Of a DNA stretch of 64,000 nucleotides, positions 40,991-49,933 are shown piece after piece. The number at the start of each line of letters is the position of its first letter. Positions within the stretch are counted from its first letter, which is position 1. Under the pieces are notes generated by a model that ran no database searches, had not been told where the DNA came from, and saw only the letters and a program-made list of their open reading frames with translations. The stretch lies in the NCBI GenBank assembly GCA_900299145.1, contig OMIN01000121.1, forward strand, positions 36,564 through 100,563. Direction: 5' to 3'. This DNA comes from Betaproteobacteria bacterium. Lineage in GTDB: Bacteria > Pseudomonadota > Gammaproteobacteria > Burkholderiales > SG8-41. The position numbers and the translations under genes were made by a program.

Positions 40991-41082
40991 ACCGCCGATT
41001 CATGCGGGCGACTGCCGGATGCTATACCCGCCCTGCCGCCAAATCAAGAAAACTGTCAGAACCCTGACTGATGCCGCCATGC

Positions 41083-41499
41083 CTACAGCATCGGCGGACC
41101 GTCGGCCTCGCTGCGCTTCCAGCGCACCTGTTCCGTGCGCAGGCCGCGTGCGCCCAACGCAAACTTGCGGGTCTGGGCAACGCCTTCGTAGGTCAGCGTT
41201 GCCACATAATTGCCCGCCGGCAACAACGCCAGCAGGATCGGACCATCCACGTTTTGCTCCAGCACCACCTTGCCGCTGGCATCAGCAACCTTCACGGCCA
41301 CATCGGCGATGTAGTCGCCTTCCATGAAGGTGAACAGAAACTTGAGATTGAACTTGCCCTGCTGCGGCCGCAACACGGCGTTTTCCTCAATGCCGATACC
41401 GCCGGAGAGCGTGGGCGCCTGCGCGTTTTGCGCCTGGGCGCCCTGCGTCAGGGACAACAAAAAACTCAATAAAAACAAATATTTATAAAATTTCGTCAT
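41083..41499 (-). CDS. exported carboxypeptidase-regulatory-like protein
   Basis: MTKFYKYLFLLSFLLSLTQGAQAQ signal peptide; ILLALLPAGNYVATLTYEGVAQTRKFALGARGLRTEQVRW. Confidence 0.7.
   Translation of the reverse strand: MTKFYKYLFLLSFLLSLTQGAQAQNAQAPTLSGGIGIEENAVLRPQQGKFNLKFLFTFMEGDYIADVAVKVADASGKVVLEQNVDGPILLALLPAGNYVATLTYEGVAQTRKFALGARGLRTEQVRWKRSEADGPPML
41461..41491 (+). repeat. AIR copy 15, inside signal-peptide coding region
   Basis: aaaactcaataaaaacaaatatttataaaat. Confidence 0.9.
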
Positions 41500-41500
41500 G

Positions 41501-42169
41501 TCAATCTCCCTCTGCAACCATGATGATGTGCACCCGGTACGGCCCGTGCGCGCCGAGCGTCAATGTCTGCTCAATATCGGCCGTGCGCGATGGGCCGGAA
41601 ACGAAATTCACCGCGCGCGGCATAAACGGCCCCGGCCCGTAAGTGTAACGCAAGCGCTGCCACGCTTCCTCCATCGACGGCACGATCTGCGACAAATTCA
41701 GAACGGCGATATGCGTTTCGGGCAGCAGGCTCGTGGCGGGCGGCGTGTTCCCGCTGGAGCGCATCATCATCGTCCCGGTCTCGGCAATCGCGCAAAACAC
41801 GCCAGTCACCCCCACCAGATCGCTATCGTAACTACGGCGCGCGGGACGGCTTTCCATCCGCACGCCGCTGGCGGCCCAATCGAGCGCCGCGATTTCAGGC
41901 CAACACACCGCCTGCATCGGCAGGTTGTGCGCGCGCAAATACGCCGCCACCGTGGCGGGCACTTCGCACAGGTGCGTGACTTCCGCGACCGTGCTCAACA
42001 GTTTTACGGCATTGGTGCGAAACAGCGCAGCCAAATCGCCCTTGACGCTGGGACGCGGGCTTAACGCATGTGCATCAATGCGCGCGCGTGCCCGCGCTGC
42101 CGCACCGTCGCTGTCAGTGCGCCGCAGCGACGCGCGGATGCGCCCCAGAATATTCTCGCGTGCGCTCAT
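41501..42169 (-). CDS. lutC: LUD-domain lactate utilization protein C
   Basis: ENILGRIRASLRR; GVTGVFCAIAETGTMMM; LPETHIAVL. Confidence 0.85.
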   Translation of the reverse strand: MSARENILGRIRASLRRTDSDGAAARARARIDAHALSPRPSVKGDLAALFRTNAVKLLSTVAEVTHLCEVPATVAAYLRAHNLPMQAVCWPEIAALDWAASGVRMESRPARRSYDSDLVGVTGVFCAIAETGTMMMRSSGNTPPATSLLPETHIAVLNLSQIVPSMEEAWQRLRYTYGPGPFMPRAVNFVSGPSRTADIEQTLTLGAHGPYRVHIIMVAEGD

Positions 42170-42456
42170 ACCAAGACTTCGTAGCGATGCACTTGTTTAG
42201 CGTAGATCATCGTCTCCTGCCACGCATGCGAGTGTCCCGGCTTGTTGCGATGCGCTTCAATGGCTGCGTCGTCGCGCCACAATTCCGACAGCACGAGCTT
42301 GCCCGCGTTGCCTTCATCGCCACCACTCGGTTTCAAAATTTCCATACGAAAACAACCATCGTCACGCAGGGTTTCAGCGGCATCAGCGCGAAGCTTTGCC
42401 TCGAATGCCTCATGGCATTCGAGTTTCACCTCAAACTCGATAAGAATAGCCTGCAT
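42166..42456 (-). CDS. antibiotic biosynthesis monooxygenase (ABM)-like quinol monooxygenase
   Basis: LIEFEVKLECHEAFEAKLRADAAETLRDDGCFRMEIL; LSELWRDDAAIEAH. Confidence 0.8.
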   Translation of the reverse strand: MQAILIEFEVKLECHEAFEAKLRADAAETLRDDGCFRMEILKPSGGDEGNAGKLVLSELWRDDAAIEAHRNKPGHSHAWQETMIYAKQVHRYEVLV

Positions 42457-42462
42457 AAATCA

Positions 42463-42578
42463 AGTGAACAGTGAACCGTTAACAGTGAACAGCAACTGCA
42501 GTCCGTGGCATGCAGCGAATCGGGGTAACGGTTCACCGTTCACTGTTCACGATTCACATTTCACGTTTCACGTTTCAC
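42463..42578. repeat. heptanucleotide array GTGAACN with inverted counterpart
   Basis: gtgaaca gtgaacc gttaaca gtgaaca (left) and gttcacc gttcact gttcacg attcaca tttcacg tttcacg tttcac (right). Confidence 0.8.
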
Positions 42579-42584
42579 AAACCC

Positions 42585-44120
42585 TCACCCCAATGTCGGC
42601 ATGTTAAACCCGGTCGGCACCGCGTTCGCGTCCGGCCAGCGTGTGCTCACCACCTTGCCGCGCGTATAGAAACGTACGCCTTCCATGCCGTGCACGTGCG
42701 TATCGCCGAATAGCGAGGCACGCCAGCCGCCGAACGAGAAAAACGCCACCGGCACTGGAATGGGCACGTTGATGCCGACCATGCCGACTTCAATTTCGCG
42801 CTCGAACTTGCGCGCGGCGCCTCCGGAGCGTGTAAACACCGCTGTGCCGTTGGCGTACGGGTTGGCGTTGATCAGCGCTATCGCTTCTTCCAGCGTTTTC
42901 ACGCGCACGACGGAGAGCACCGGCCCGAAAATCTCGTCCTTGTAAATGCTCATCGATGGCTTTACGTGGTCGAACAGCGACGCACCGAGGAAGAAACCTT
43001 CCTTCGAATTACACGTGCGGCCGTCCAGCGCGAGAGTTGCGCCCTCGGCCACACCTTTGTCGACGTAACCCGCCACCTTGTCACGATGCGCCTGCGTCAC
43101 CAGCGGCCCCATGTCGGGCTCCTTGCCATCGACCTTGCCGGCGCCCGGGCCGATGCGCAGCGACGACGCTTTTTTCTTGATGGTCGCCACCAGCGCGTCG
43201 CCAATATCGCCCACCGCCACCACCGCGGAAATCGCCATGCAGCGCTCACCCGCCGAACCGTAGCCCGCGCCAATCAACGAGTCCGCGACGAAATCCAGAT
43301 CCGCCGCGCTGTTCATATCCGGCAACACCACGGCGTGATTCTTTGCACCGCCCAGCGCCTGCACGCGCTTGCCATTCCTGGCGCAGGTTTCGTAAATGTA
43401 TTTGGCAATCGGCGTCGAACCGACAAACGAAATCGCCTTGATGTCCGGATGAGTCAGTATGGCATCGACAGCCTGCTTGTCGCCGTGCACAACGTTGAAC
43501 ACGCCATCGGGCAAACCGGCTTCCTTGAACAATTCAGCCAGACGCATGGCGGTCGACGGCACTTTTTCCGACGGCTTCAGCACGAACGTATTACCGCAGG
43601 CAATCGCCACCGGATACATCCATAGCGGCACCATCGCCGGGAAATTAAACGGCGTGATGCCCGCACACACGCCGATGGGCTGACGCAATGAATGGCAATC
43701 CACGCCGGTGCCGACTTCCTCGCTATGCTCTCCCTTGATTAGATGCGGGATGCCCATCGCAAACTCGACGACTTCCAGCCCGCGTTGCACCGAGCCGCCG
43801 GCGTCGGTGATTGTCTTGCCGTGCTCCGCCGTGATCAGCGCCGCGAGTTCATCACGATGCGCATCGATCAACTCGCGATACTTCATCAAAATGCGTGCGC
43901 GCCGCAGCGGCGGCGTATCGCGCCAGGCCGGAAACGCCGCCTGCGCCGCCTTTACCGCCGTATCGACATCCGCCTCGTTGCACAGCGGCACCTTGCCGGT
44001 GACCGCGCCTGTCGCCGGATTGGTGACCTCGCCCATGCGCGTGCTCGTGGCCTGCGCGGGCTTGTTGTTGACCCACAGCGGGATATTTCTAACCATTTGA
44101 TTTTCAACGGGTTTATTCAT
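42585..44120 (-). CDS. mmsA: CoA-acylating methylmalonate-semialdehyde dehydrogenase
   Basis: GITPFNFPAMVPLWMYPVAIACGNTFVLKPSEKVPS; QALGGAKNHAVVLPD; SAGERCMAISAVVAVG; GEHSEEVGTGVDCHSLRQPIGV. Confidence 0.95.
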   Translation of the reverse strand: MNKPVENQMVRNIPLWVNNKPAQATSTRMGEVTNPATGAVTGKVPLCNEADVDTAVKAAQAAFPAWRDTPPLRRARILMKYRELIDAHRDELAALITAEHGKTITDAGGSVQRGLEVVEFAMGIPHLIKGEHSEEVGTGVDCHSLRQPIGVCAGITPFNFPAMVPLWMYPVAIACGNTFVLKPSEKVPSTAMRLAELFKEAGLPDGVFNVVHGDKQAVDAILTHPDIKAISFVGSTPIAKYIYETCARNGKRVQALGGAKNHAVVLPDMNSAADLDFVADSLIGAGYGSAGERCMAISAVVAVGDIGDALVATIKKKASSLRIGPGAGKVDGKEPDMGPLVTQAHRDKVAGYVDKGVAEGATLALDGRTCNSKEGFFLGASLFDHVKPSMSIYKDEIFGPVLSVVRVKTLEEAIALINANPYANGTAVFTRSGGAARKFEREIEVGMVGINVPIPVPVAFFSFGGWRASLFGDTHVHGMEGVRFYTRGKVVSTRWPDANAVPTGFNMPTLG

Positions 44121-45547
44121 TGCCTATTCTGCCTTGCCTGATAAAGTTCCCTAAAAGTTTTTCCATTGGTACCAGTTGGCGCGGGCATGTCGCGCCCGTC
44201 CGTCCAGCCACCGCCCATGGGCAGCGCGTGGATGAGTCTCTTGCCGCCATCATGTTTCGTCGCCATCGTCGCTAACACTCGAGCTCCCACCTTCGCCAGC
44301 ATGGCATAAATCGCCGGCCGTTGCGCCGCCCAGCGCCACAGCGCCAGCCCCCACGCTTCCATCGCTGGCTTCAAGCCCTGCTCGAACTGCCGTTCGCGCA
44401 ATTTGCGCAGCAAATCCGGCAGCGGAATTTTCACTGGGCAGGCCACGCTGCATTGCCCGCACAGCGTCGCCGCATTCGGCAAATCGCGGGCGTTTTCCAG
44501 CCCCGCGTAAGTCGGCGTGAGCACCGACCCCATCGGTCCCGGATACACCCAGCCGTAGGCATGCCCACCGACGCTTTGATACACGGGGCAGTGATTCATG
44601 CACGCGCCGCAGCGGATGCAACGCAGCATGTCCTGCATGTCGCCACCGAGCAATTTGGTGCGCCCGCCGTCGAGCAGGATGATGTGAAAGTGTTGCGGCC
44701 CGTCAGAATCACCCTCGCGTTGCGGGCCAGTGGTCACTGACACATAGTTGCTGATGGTTTGCCCCGTGGCATGACGCGGCAGGAGGCGAATCAGCGTCGA
44801 TAAATCCTCCAGCGTGGGCACCACTTTTTCGATGCCGGTAATCGCCACGTGCACGCGCGGCAGCGTCGTCACCATGCGCCCGTTGCCTTCGTTGGTCACA
44901 ATCAGCGTCGAGCCGGTTTCGGCGACGATAAAGTTCGCACCTGATATGCCCATGTCGGCCGTGACAAAATGCCCGCGCAGCATTTCACGCGCTTCCTGAC
45001 ACATGCCGGGGATATCCGTGCGTCGCGGGCGCTCGTGTTTCACCTCGAACACGTCCGACACCTGTTCCTTCGTCAGATGAATCGCCGGCGCGATGATATG
45101 CGATGGCGGATCATTGGCGAGTTGCAGGATGTATTCACCCAGATCAGTTTCTACGACCTTCACGCCGGCGGCTTCGAGTGCTTCGTTCAGAGCACACTCC
45201 TCGGTAACCATCGACTTCGACTTCACGGCTTTTTTCACGCTGTAGCGCGCGGCCAGTTCGCAGACAATGCGATTCACTTCGCCGGTGGTTTCCGCCCAGT
45301 GCACCGTTGCACCCGCCGCCGTGGCATTGCGCTCGAACTCCTCCAGATACGCATCCAGATTTTCCAGCGTGCGCGAACGAATGTCCGCCGCCGCATCGCG
45401 TATCGCCGGAAAGTTTTCCAGCTCCGCCACGCGATCGGCGCGGCCCTTGACGAAGTTACCCTGCAGCTTTTTTAAAGCGGCCTGCAGATTGGCATCGGCG
45501 AGCTTTTCGCGCGAGCGGGTTTTGAATTGGGGGGAGGTGAGTTGCAC
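44117..45547 (-). CDS. lutB: LUD/4Fe-4S lactate utilization protein B
   Basis: CIRCGACMNHCPVYQSVGGHAYGWVYPGPMGSVLTP; CGQCSVACPVKIPLPDLLRKLR. Confidence 0.95.
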   Translation of the reverse strand: MQLTSPQFKTRSREKLADANLQAALKKLQGNFVKGRADRVAELENFPAIRDAAADIRSRTLENLDAYLEEFERNATAAGATVHWAETTGEVNRIVCELAARYSVKKAVKSKSMVTEECALNEALEAAGVKVVETDLGEYILQLANDPPSHIIAPAIHLTKEQVSDVFEVKHERPRRTDIPGMCQEAREMLRGHFVTADMGISGANFIVAETGSTLIVTNEGNGRMVTTLPRVHVAITGIEKVVPTLEDLSTLIRLLPRHATGQTISNYVSVTTGPQREGDSDGPQHFHIILLDGGRTKLLGGDMQDMLRCIRCGACMNHCPVYQSVGGHAYGWVYPGPMGSVLTPTYAGLENARDLPNAATLCGQCSVACPVKIPLPDLLRKLRERQFEQGLKPAMEAWGLALWRWAAQRPAIYAMLAKVGARVLATMATKHDGGKRLIHALPMGGGWTDGRDMPAPTGTNGKTFRELYQARQNRQ

Positions 45548-45637
45548 GTAGTCGAGCTAGTGAGAAAAGCCAAATTGTTTATCGATTAACGAGCCTGACG
45601 AGCGCGGTGAGCTTGATGAGCACGACAAACTACAACT

Positions 45638-45717
45638 GTCGTTCCCGCGCAGGCGGGAACCCATAACACACGTGGCATCGCAATCACCCTATGGATTCCC
45701 GCCTGCGCGGGAATGAC
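45638..45717. repeat. inverted pair of REP-like palindromes
   Basis: TGTCGTTCCCGCGCAGGCGGGAACCCAT ... ATGGATTCCCGCCTGCGCGGGAATGACA. Confidence 0.85.
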
Positions 45718-45805
45718 ATGGATAATTTTGCGTGCTTTTCCAAAGAACACAGTGGCATGCACATTCCTATCCGATGTCATACGTGATTGCTATTAACACG
45801 CCCCC

Positions 45806-46555
45806 TCACCCCACCACCGGCCAAATCCGCGCCGCCAAATTAGGCGAACCAGGCGCATGCACGAGTTTGCGCACCACGTCATCCGTCCACTGCTCCATTT
45901 TCGGATTGACTTTTTCGTGTTCGACGAAGCTGCCGTCGCGCGCGCGCGTTGACGTAAATTCATACAGAATCATGTGCTTGGCCCAGCCCGACACGGAAGC
46001 ATATTTGCGCACGCGCACGCAGCCCGGCAGTTTTTGCATACATGGCAGGCGCCACTGCGCGTACCACGCGGCAAGTTCGTCCTCGTCTTGCCCCGGCCCG
46101 GCGTTAAAGCTGCCGAGCTGAATGCCGGGGGCGAGGCCCGGCCCCATCGCGGCTTTCGCCGATTCAAACTCCGGCCCGTAAATACGCGCTTCTTCGGTGG
46201 CAATGTTGTAGCGCTCGCCGATGCGCATGGCGAGCATTTTTTTGTCGGTATCCGACAGGCGCGCGCGCATTTGCGCCGGCGTGGGGTTGACGAACACATG
46301 CGCGTCTTTCGCGCCGAACAGCAATATGTAACGGTCGCCGGTGGGAATCGACGGGTCGTTGACATGCCCCAGCCGGTTCGGCGCGCCGGTCATTTTGACA
46401 TTGCTTTCCGAGGCAAAATGCGCGCCCCACAAGTAACCCGGCAGCTTCAGCATATTCGGGATGTAATGGCCGTGCAGCCACGCGAGGTAATCGTCTCGCC
46501 CCGCTTCAGGCAGGTTGTACCAAGTCATCCATATTCCGCGATCGGTGCCTTCCAC
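45806..46555 (-). CDS. hypothetical protein, EthD/dimeric alpha-beta barrel-like
   Basis: GIWMTWYNLPEAGRDDYLAWLHGHYIPNMLKLPGYLWGAHF; second similar module EDELAAWYAQWRLPCMQKLPGCVRVRKYA. Confidence 0.65.
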   Translation of the reverse strand: MEGTDRGIWMTWYNLPEAGRDDYLAWLHGHYIPNMLKLPGYLWGAHFASESNVKMTGAPNRLGHVNDPSIPTGDRYILLFGAKDAHVFVNPTPAQMRARLSDTDKKMLAMRIGERYNIATEEARIYGPEFESAKAAMGPGLAPGIQLGSFNAGPGQDEDELAAWYAQWRLPCMQKLPGCVRVRKYASVSGWAKHMILYEFTSTRARDGSFVEHEKVNPKMEQWTDDVVRKLVHAPGSPNLAARIWPVVG

Positions 46556-46846
46556 TATGCTCTCCCAAGCTCGAGTTTGAACGCGAGATTATACGGCTAC
46601 GACGTTTTCACGCCGCGACTGCCAACAATGCTGGCGGCGAAGCTTGTTCTCGATTGGCACATTGATTACGAAACGAGACGCGTGGCGGCGAATAATGGTG
46701 GCTACAGTGACGCAATCACTCAAGAAAGACGGACGCAAATCTGGAGAACATCATGCATCCGATTTTTCCCGCGTGCACACAAAGCAGATAACTTGGGAGC
46801 GGCAGAATCCGCTGCGGGCCTACTTCTTGCAGCTCCCCCTAAAAGC

Positions 46847-46888
46847 CAAAATTTTTCAAAAACCTGTTTAAAAACAGATGTTTAAAAA
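46847..46888 (+). repeat. AIR copy 16, diverged
   Basis: caaaatttttcaaaaacctgtttaaaaacagatgtttaaaaa. Confidence 0.5.
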
Positions 46889-46890
46889 AT

Positions 46891-47850
46891 CTACCGTGGC
46901 TTGATTCCCGCCGCCTGTGCAATTTTGCGGTAGCGGTCGGCATCCGCATTCACAAAAGCACGTATTTCCTGTGGCGTGTAATTCACGACCAGCGCGGTGC
47001 GCGTCGCCTGGTAGGCACGCCCTTCCGGGCTGGCCATCGCGGCCTTAAAACCCTCATACAGCTTGTTGACAATGGCGTCGGGCGTTTCCGTGCGCGCGAA
47101 AATCGAACTCCACGAATAACTCACAAAATCCGGAAAGCCGCTTTCCTTCATCGTCGGCACGTCGGGCAAAATCGGCGCGCGCGCTTCACCCGTCAGCACA
47201 AGCCCGCGCATGCGGCCCTCGCGGATCAACGGTGCTGCGCCGCCGCTGTCGATCATGCCGGAAGGTATCTGCCCACCGATGACATCGGTCATCACGGGAG
47301 AGCCGCCCTTGTAGGGCACCGGCGTAATTGCCAACCCGTTGACCAGACCAAACCAGTGACTGAGCAATTCGTACCCGGCGGAATAATTGCCCACGGCCAG
47401 GGGGTTGCCGGATTTTTTCATCGCCGCGGCGAATTCCTTGACCGTTTTGCCGGGCACATTAGGGCCGACCACAAACACCGTGGGCGAAAGACCAAACAGA
47501 ATCACCGGGCGAAACTCCTTGATCGGATCATGCGGCAAATCCTTCATCACCACCGGGTTCACCGAAATCGTCGACGTGGTGCCGGTGAGCAGCGTATAGC
47601 CATCCGCCGCCGCGCCCTTCACCGTTTGCACGGCGATGATGCCGCTGCCGCCGGGGCGGTTATCCACCACGATGCTTTGGCCCCACAGCTTCGCCACCCA
47701 CTCGCCGTAAAAACGCGGATTGGCGTCGGAGCCACTGCCGGCGGCGAATGGCACGACAATGCGGATGGATTTGGCGGGATAGACCTGCTGAGCTTGCACG
47801 GCCGGCGCAACTGCACTTGTGAGGCTTATCGCAAGCAGAATGCGCTTCAT
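46891..47850 (-). CDS. Bug-family substrate-binding protein
   Basis: YPAKSIRIVVPFAAGSGSDANPRFYGE, AADGYTLL, VPYKGGSPVMTDVIGGQI. Confidence 0.95.
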   Translation of the reverse strand: MKRILLAISLTSAVAPAVQAQQVYPAKSIRIVVPFAAGSGSDANPRFYGEWVAKLWGQSIVVDNRPGGSGIIAVQTVKGAAADGYTLLTGTTSTISVNPVVMKDLPHDPIKEFRPVILFGLSPTVFVVGPNVPGKTVKEFAAAMKKSGNPLAVGNYSAGYELLSHWFGLVNGLAITPVPYKGGSPVMTDVIGGQIPSGMIDSGGAAPLIREGRMRGLVLTGEARAPILPDVPTMKESGFPDFVSYSWSSIFARTETPDAIVNKLYEGFKAAMASPEGRAYQATRTALVVNYTPQEIRAFVNADADRYRKIAQAAGIKPR

Positions 47851-47957
47851 GATTTTCTCCAGCGAATCAATATGATTTGTAACGCAGTGTGCTGCCGCGT
47901 GTCGTGGGCGTCAAGTTTCAGCGTCCTGCCCGGCGATTTTGTGGCAAAGTCGCGCCC

Positions 47958-48929
47958 ATGGTGACTCGAATTCTGGCAACGGTGCTTGGCTGCGCCTCGA
48001 CGCTCGGCGTGCACGCAGCCCAGCTTCTGCCCTATCCTGTCAAACCACTGCGCATCCTCGTCGGCTTTTCGCCAGGCGGTGCTTCCGACATCACCACGCG
48101 CATTATCGGCCAAAAGTTGAGCGAGGCATTCGGCCAGCCCGTCGTCACCGATAACCGCGCCGGCGCCAGCGGCGCCATCGCCGCGCGCATCGTCAAGGAT
48201 GCCCCGCCCGACGGTTACACGCTGCTCTCCGGCGCAACCAGCATCCTCGCCATCAACCCGGCGATGATGGCAAAGCTCGGCTACAACTCGATCAGGGATT
48301 TCACGCCTGTGTCGCAAACGGTGTCGATGCCGCAGGTGCTGGTGGTGCACCCCGCCGTCAAGGCCGCCTCACTGAAAGAGTTGATCGCGTTGGCGAAAGC
48401 GCGGCCCGGCGAACTGAATTACTCGTCTTCCGGCAGTGGCAGCTCCAGCCATCTGGCGATCGAGCTGCTGAAATTCATAACCGGCATCAACCTCGTGCAT
48501 GTGCCGTTCAAAGGCAGCGGGCAATCGATGCCGGCGCTGCTGGCGGGACAAGTGCAAATGATTTTTGATCCACTACCAACCTCGCTGCCGCACGTGAAAA
48601 GCGGCAAACTTCGCGCGCTGGCGATCTCTACACTGAAACGCTCGCCCGCCATGCCGGATTTGCCCACCGCCGCTGAAGCGGGCGTGCCGGGTTTCGACAG
48701 CAGCTTGTGGTACGGCCTGCTGCTGCCGGCGGACGCCCCGCTTGCACTAGTGGAACGGCTAAATAAAGCCACGAACGATGCGTTGGCTGCACCCGATTTA
48801 CGCGAACGTTTTGCGGCGTTGGGGGCGGATGCGGTGGGTGGCACGGCGGCAAACTTTGGCCAGTTCATTGCGGAAGAAATCGGTAAATGGGGCAAGGTCA
48901 TCAAGGCAGCGGGGATCAAGGGTGAATAA
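47958..48929 (+). CDS. Bug-family substrate-binding protein
   Basis: YPVKPLRILVGFSPGGASDITTRIIGQKLSE, PPDGYTLLSGA. Confidence 0.95.
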   Translation: MVTRILATVLGCASTLGVHAAQLLPYPVKPLRILVGFSPGGASDITTRIIGQKLSEAFGQPVVTDNRAGASGAIAARIVKDAPPDGYTLLSGATSILAINPAMMAKLGYNSIRDFTPVSQTVSMPQVLVVHPAVKAASLKELIALAKARPGELNYSSSGSGSSSHLAIELLKFITGINLVHVPFKGSGQSMPALLAGQVQMIFDPLPTSLPHVKSGKLRALAISTLKRSPAMPDLPTAAEAGVPGFDSSLWYGLLLPADAPLALVERLNKATNDALAAPDLRERFAALGADAVGGTAANFGQFIAEEIGKWGKVIKAAGIKGE

Positions 48930-49881
48930 AATTTTCTTCATGGCTGCAATCAGTACGCTTTGCAGCCATGCGGCGTATGCACAACCCTACCCCGCCAAAC
49001 CCGTCAAGCTGATGGTGGGTTTTGCGGCTGGTGGCGCTGCCGACGTCACGGCACGCGTACTCGCCCCCAGGCTCGCGGAAGCATTCGGCCAGCAGTTCGT
49101 GATTGAAAACCGTGGCGGGTCAGGCGGGCTGCTCGCCACCGACGCGGTGTCGAAATCACCCGCTGACGGCTACACGCTGCTGTTGATGCCCGCTGCGGAC
49201 ACCATTCAGCCGGCCATGCGGCGTAAGCTGCCGTATGACCTTGAGCGCGATTTTGTGCCGGTGACGCGCATTGTGTTCGGGCCGTGGTTCATGATCGTGC
49301 ATCCGTCCGTGCCGGCGAAAAACCTCAAGGAATTTATTGCCATTGCGCGCGCGAGCCCGGGTAAGCTCAACTACGCATCTTCGGGTGTCGGCAGTTCCGC
49401 GCAAATGGTGGCTGAATTACTGAATCCGCTGGGCGGCATCAAACTCACGCACGTGCCGTACAAGGGCATATCGGACGGGGTTACGGCCACCGCCAGCGGC
49501 GAAGTCGACATGATCATCGCCAGCATTCCCGCGTCAACGCCGCTGCTCAATGCCAAACGCGTGCGCTCGCTGGGCGTCACCACCGGGCAGCGCACGCCAC
49601 TGGCACCCCACATGCCCACGCTGGCCGAGCAGGGCTTGACCGGCTTTGACCGCTCCGGCTGGTACGGGCTGCTCGCGCCCGCAGGGACGCCTCGCGATAT
49701 TGTCGCGCGGCTCAATGCCGCCATCGTGAAAATCGTCAACACGCCGGAAATGCGCGACACCTATATGAAGCAGGGCCTTGATCCGGCGACCAGTACGCCG
49801 GAGGAATTCGCCGCGTTTATCCGCAGCGAGATCGCACAAAATGTGAAGCTGGTGAAGAGCGCGGGCATCCGCGTGGAGTAG
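48922..49881 (+). CDS. Bug-family substrate-binding protein (GTG start overlapping previous stop)
   Basis: YPAKPVKLMVGFAAGGAADVTARVLAPRLAE, VPYKGISDGVTATASGEVDMII. Confidence 0.95.
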   Translation: MNKIFFMAAISTLCSHAAYAQPYPAKPVKLMVGFAAGGAADVTARVLAPRLAEAFGQQFVIENRGGSGGLLATDAVSKSPADGYTLLLMPAADTIQPAMRRKLPYDLERDFVPVTRIVFGPWFMIVHPSVPAKNLKEFIAIARASPGKLNYASSGVGSSAQMVAELLNPLGGIKLTHVPYKGISDGVTATASGEVDMIIASIPASTPLLNAKRVRSLGVTTGQRTPLAPHMPTLAEQGLTGFDRSGWYGLLAPAGTPRDIVARLNAAIVKIVNTPEMRDTYMKQGLDPATSTPEEFAAFIRSEIAQNVKLVKSAGIRVE

Positions 49882-49901
49882 CGCAACGCCCTTGCTACAT
49901 A

Positions 49902-49933
49902 TTCATAACTATTTGATTTTGTTGAATATTTAA
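49902..49933 (-). repeat. AIR copy 17
   Basis: ttcataactatttgattttgttgaatatttaa. Confidence 0.85.

Noticed and set aside
46644-46871. 75-aa ORF ending in repeat copy 16
   Set aside because: No recognisable family or RBS; probably non-coding or a remnant.
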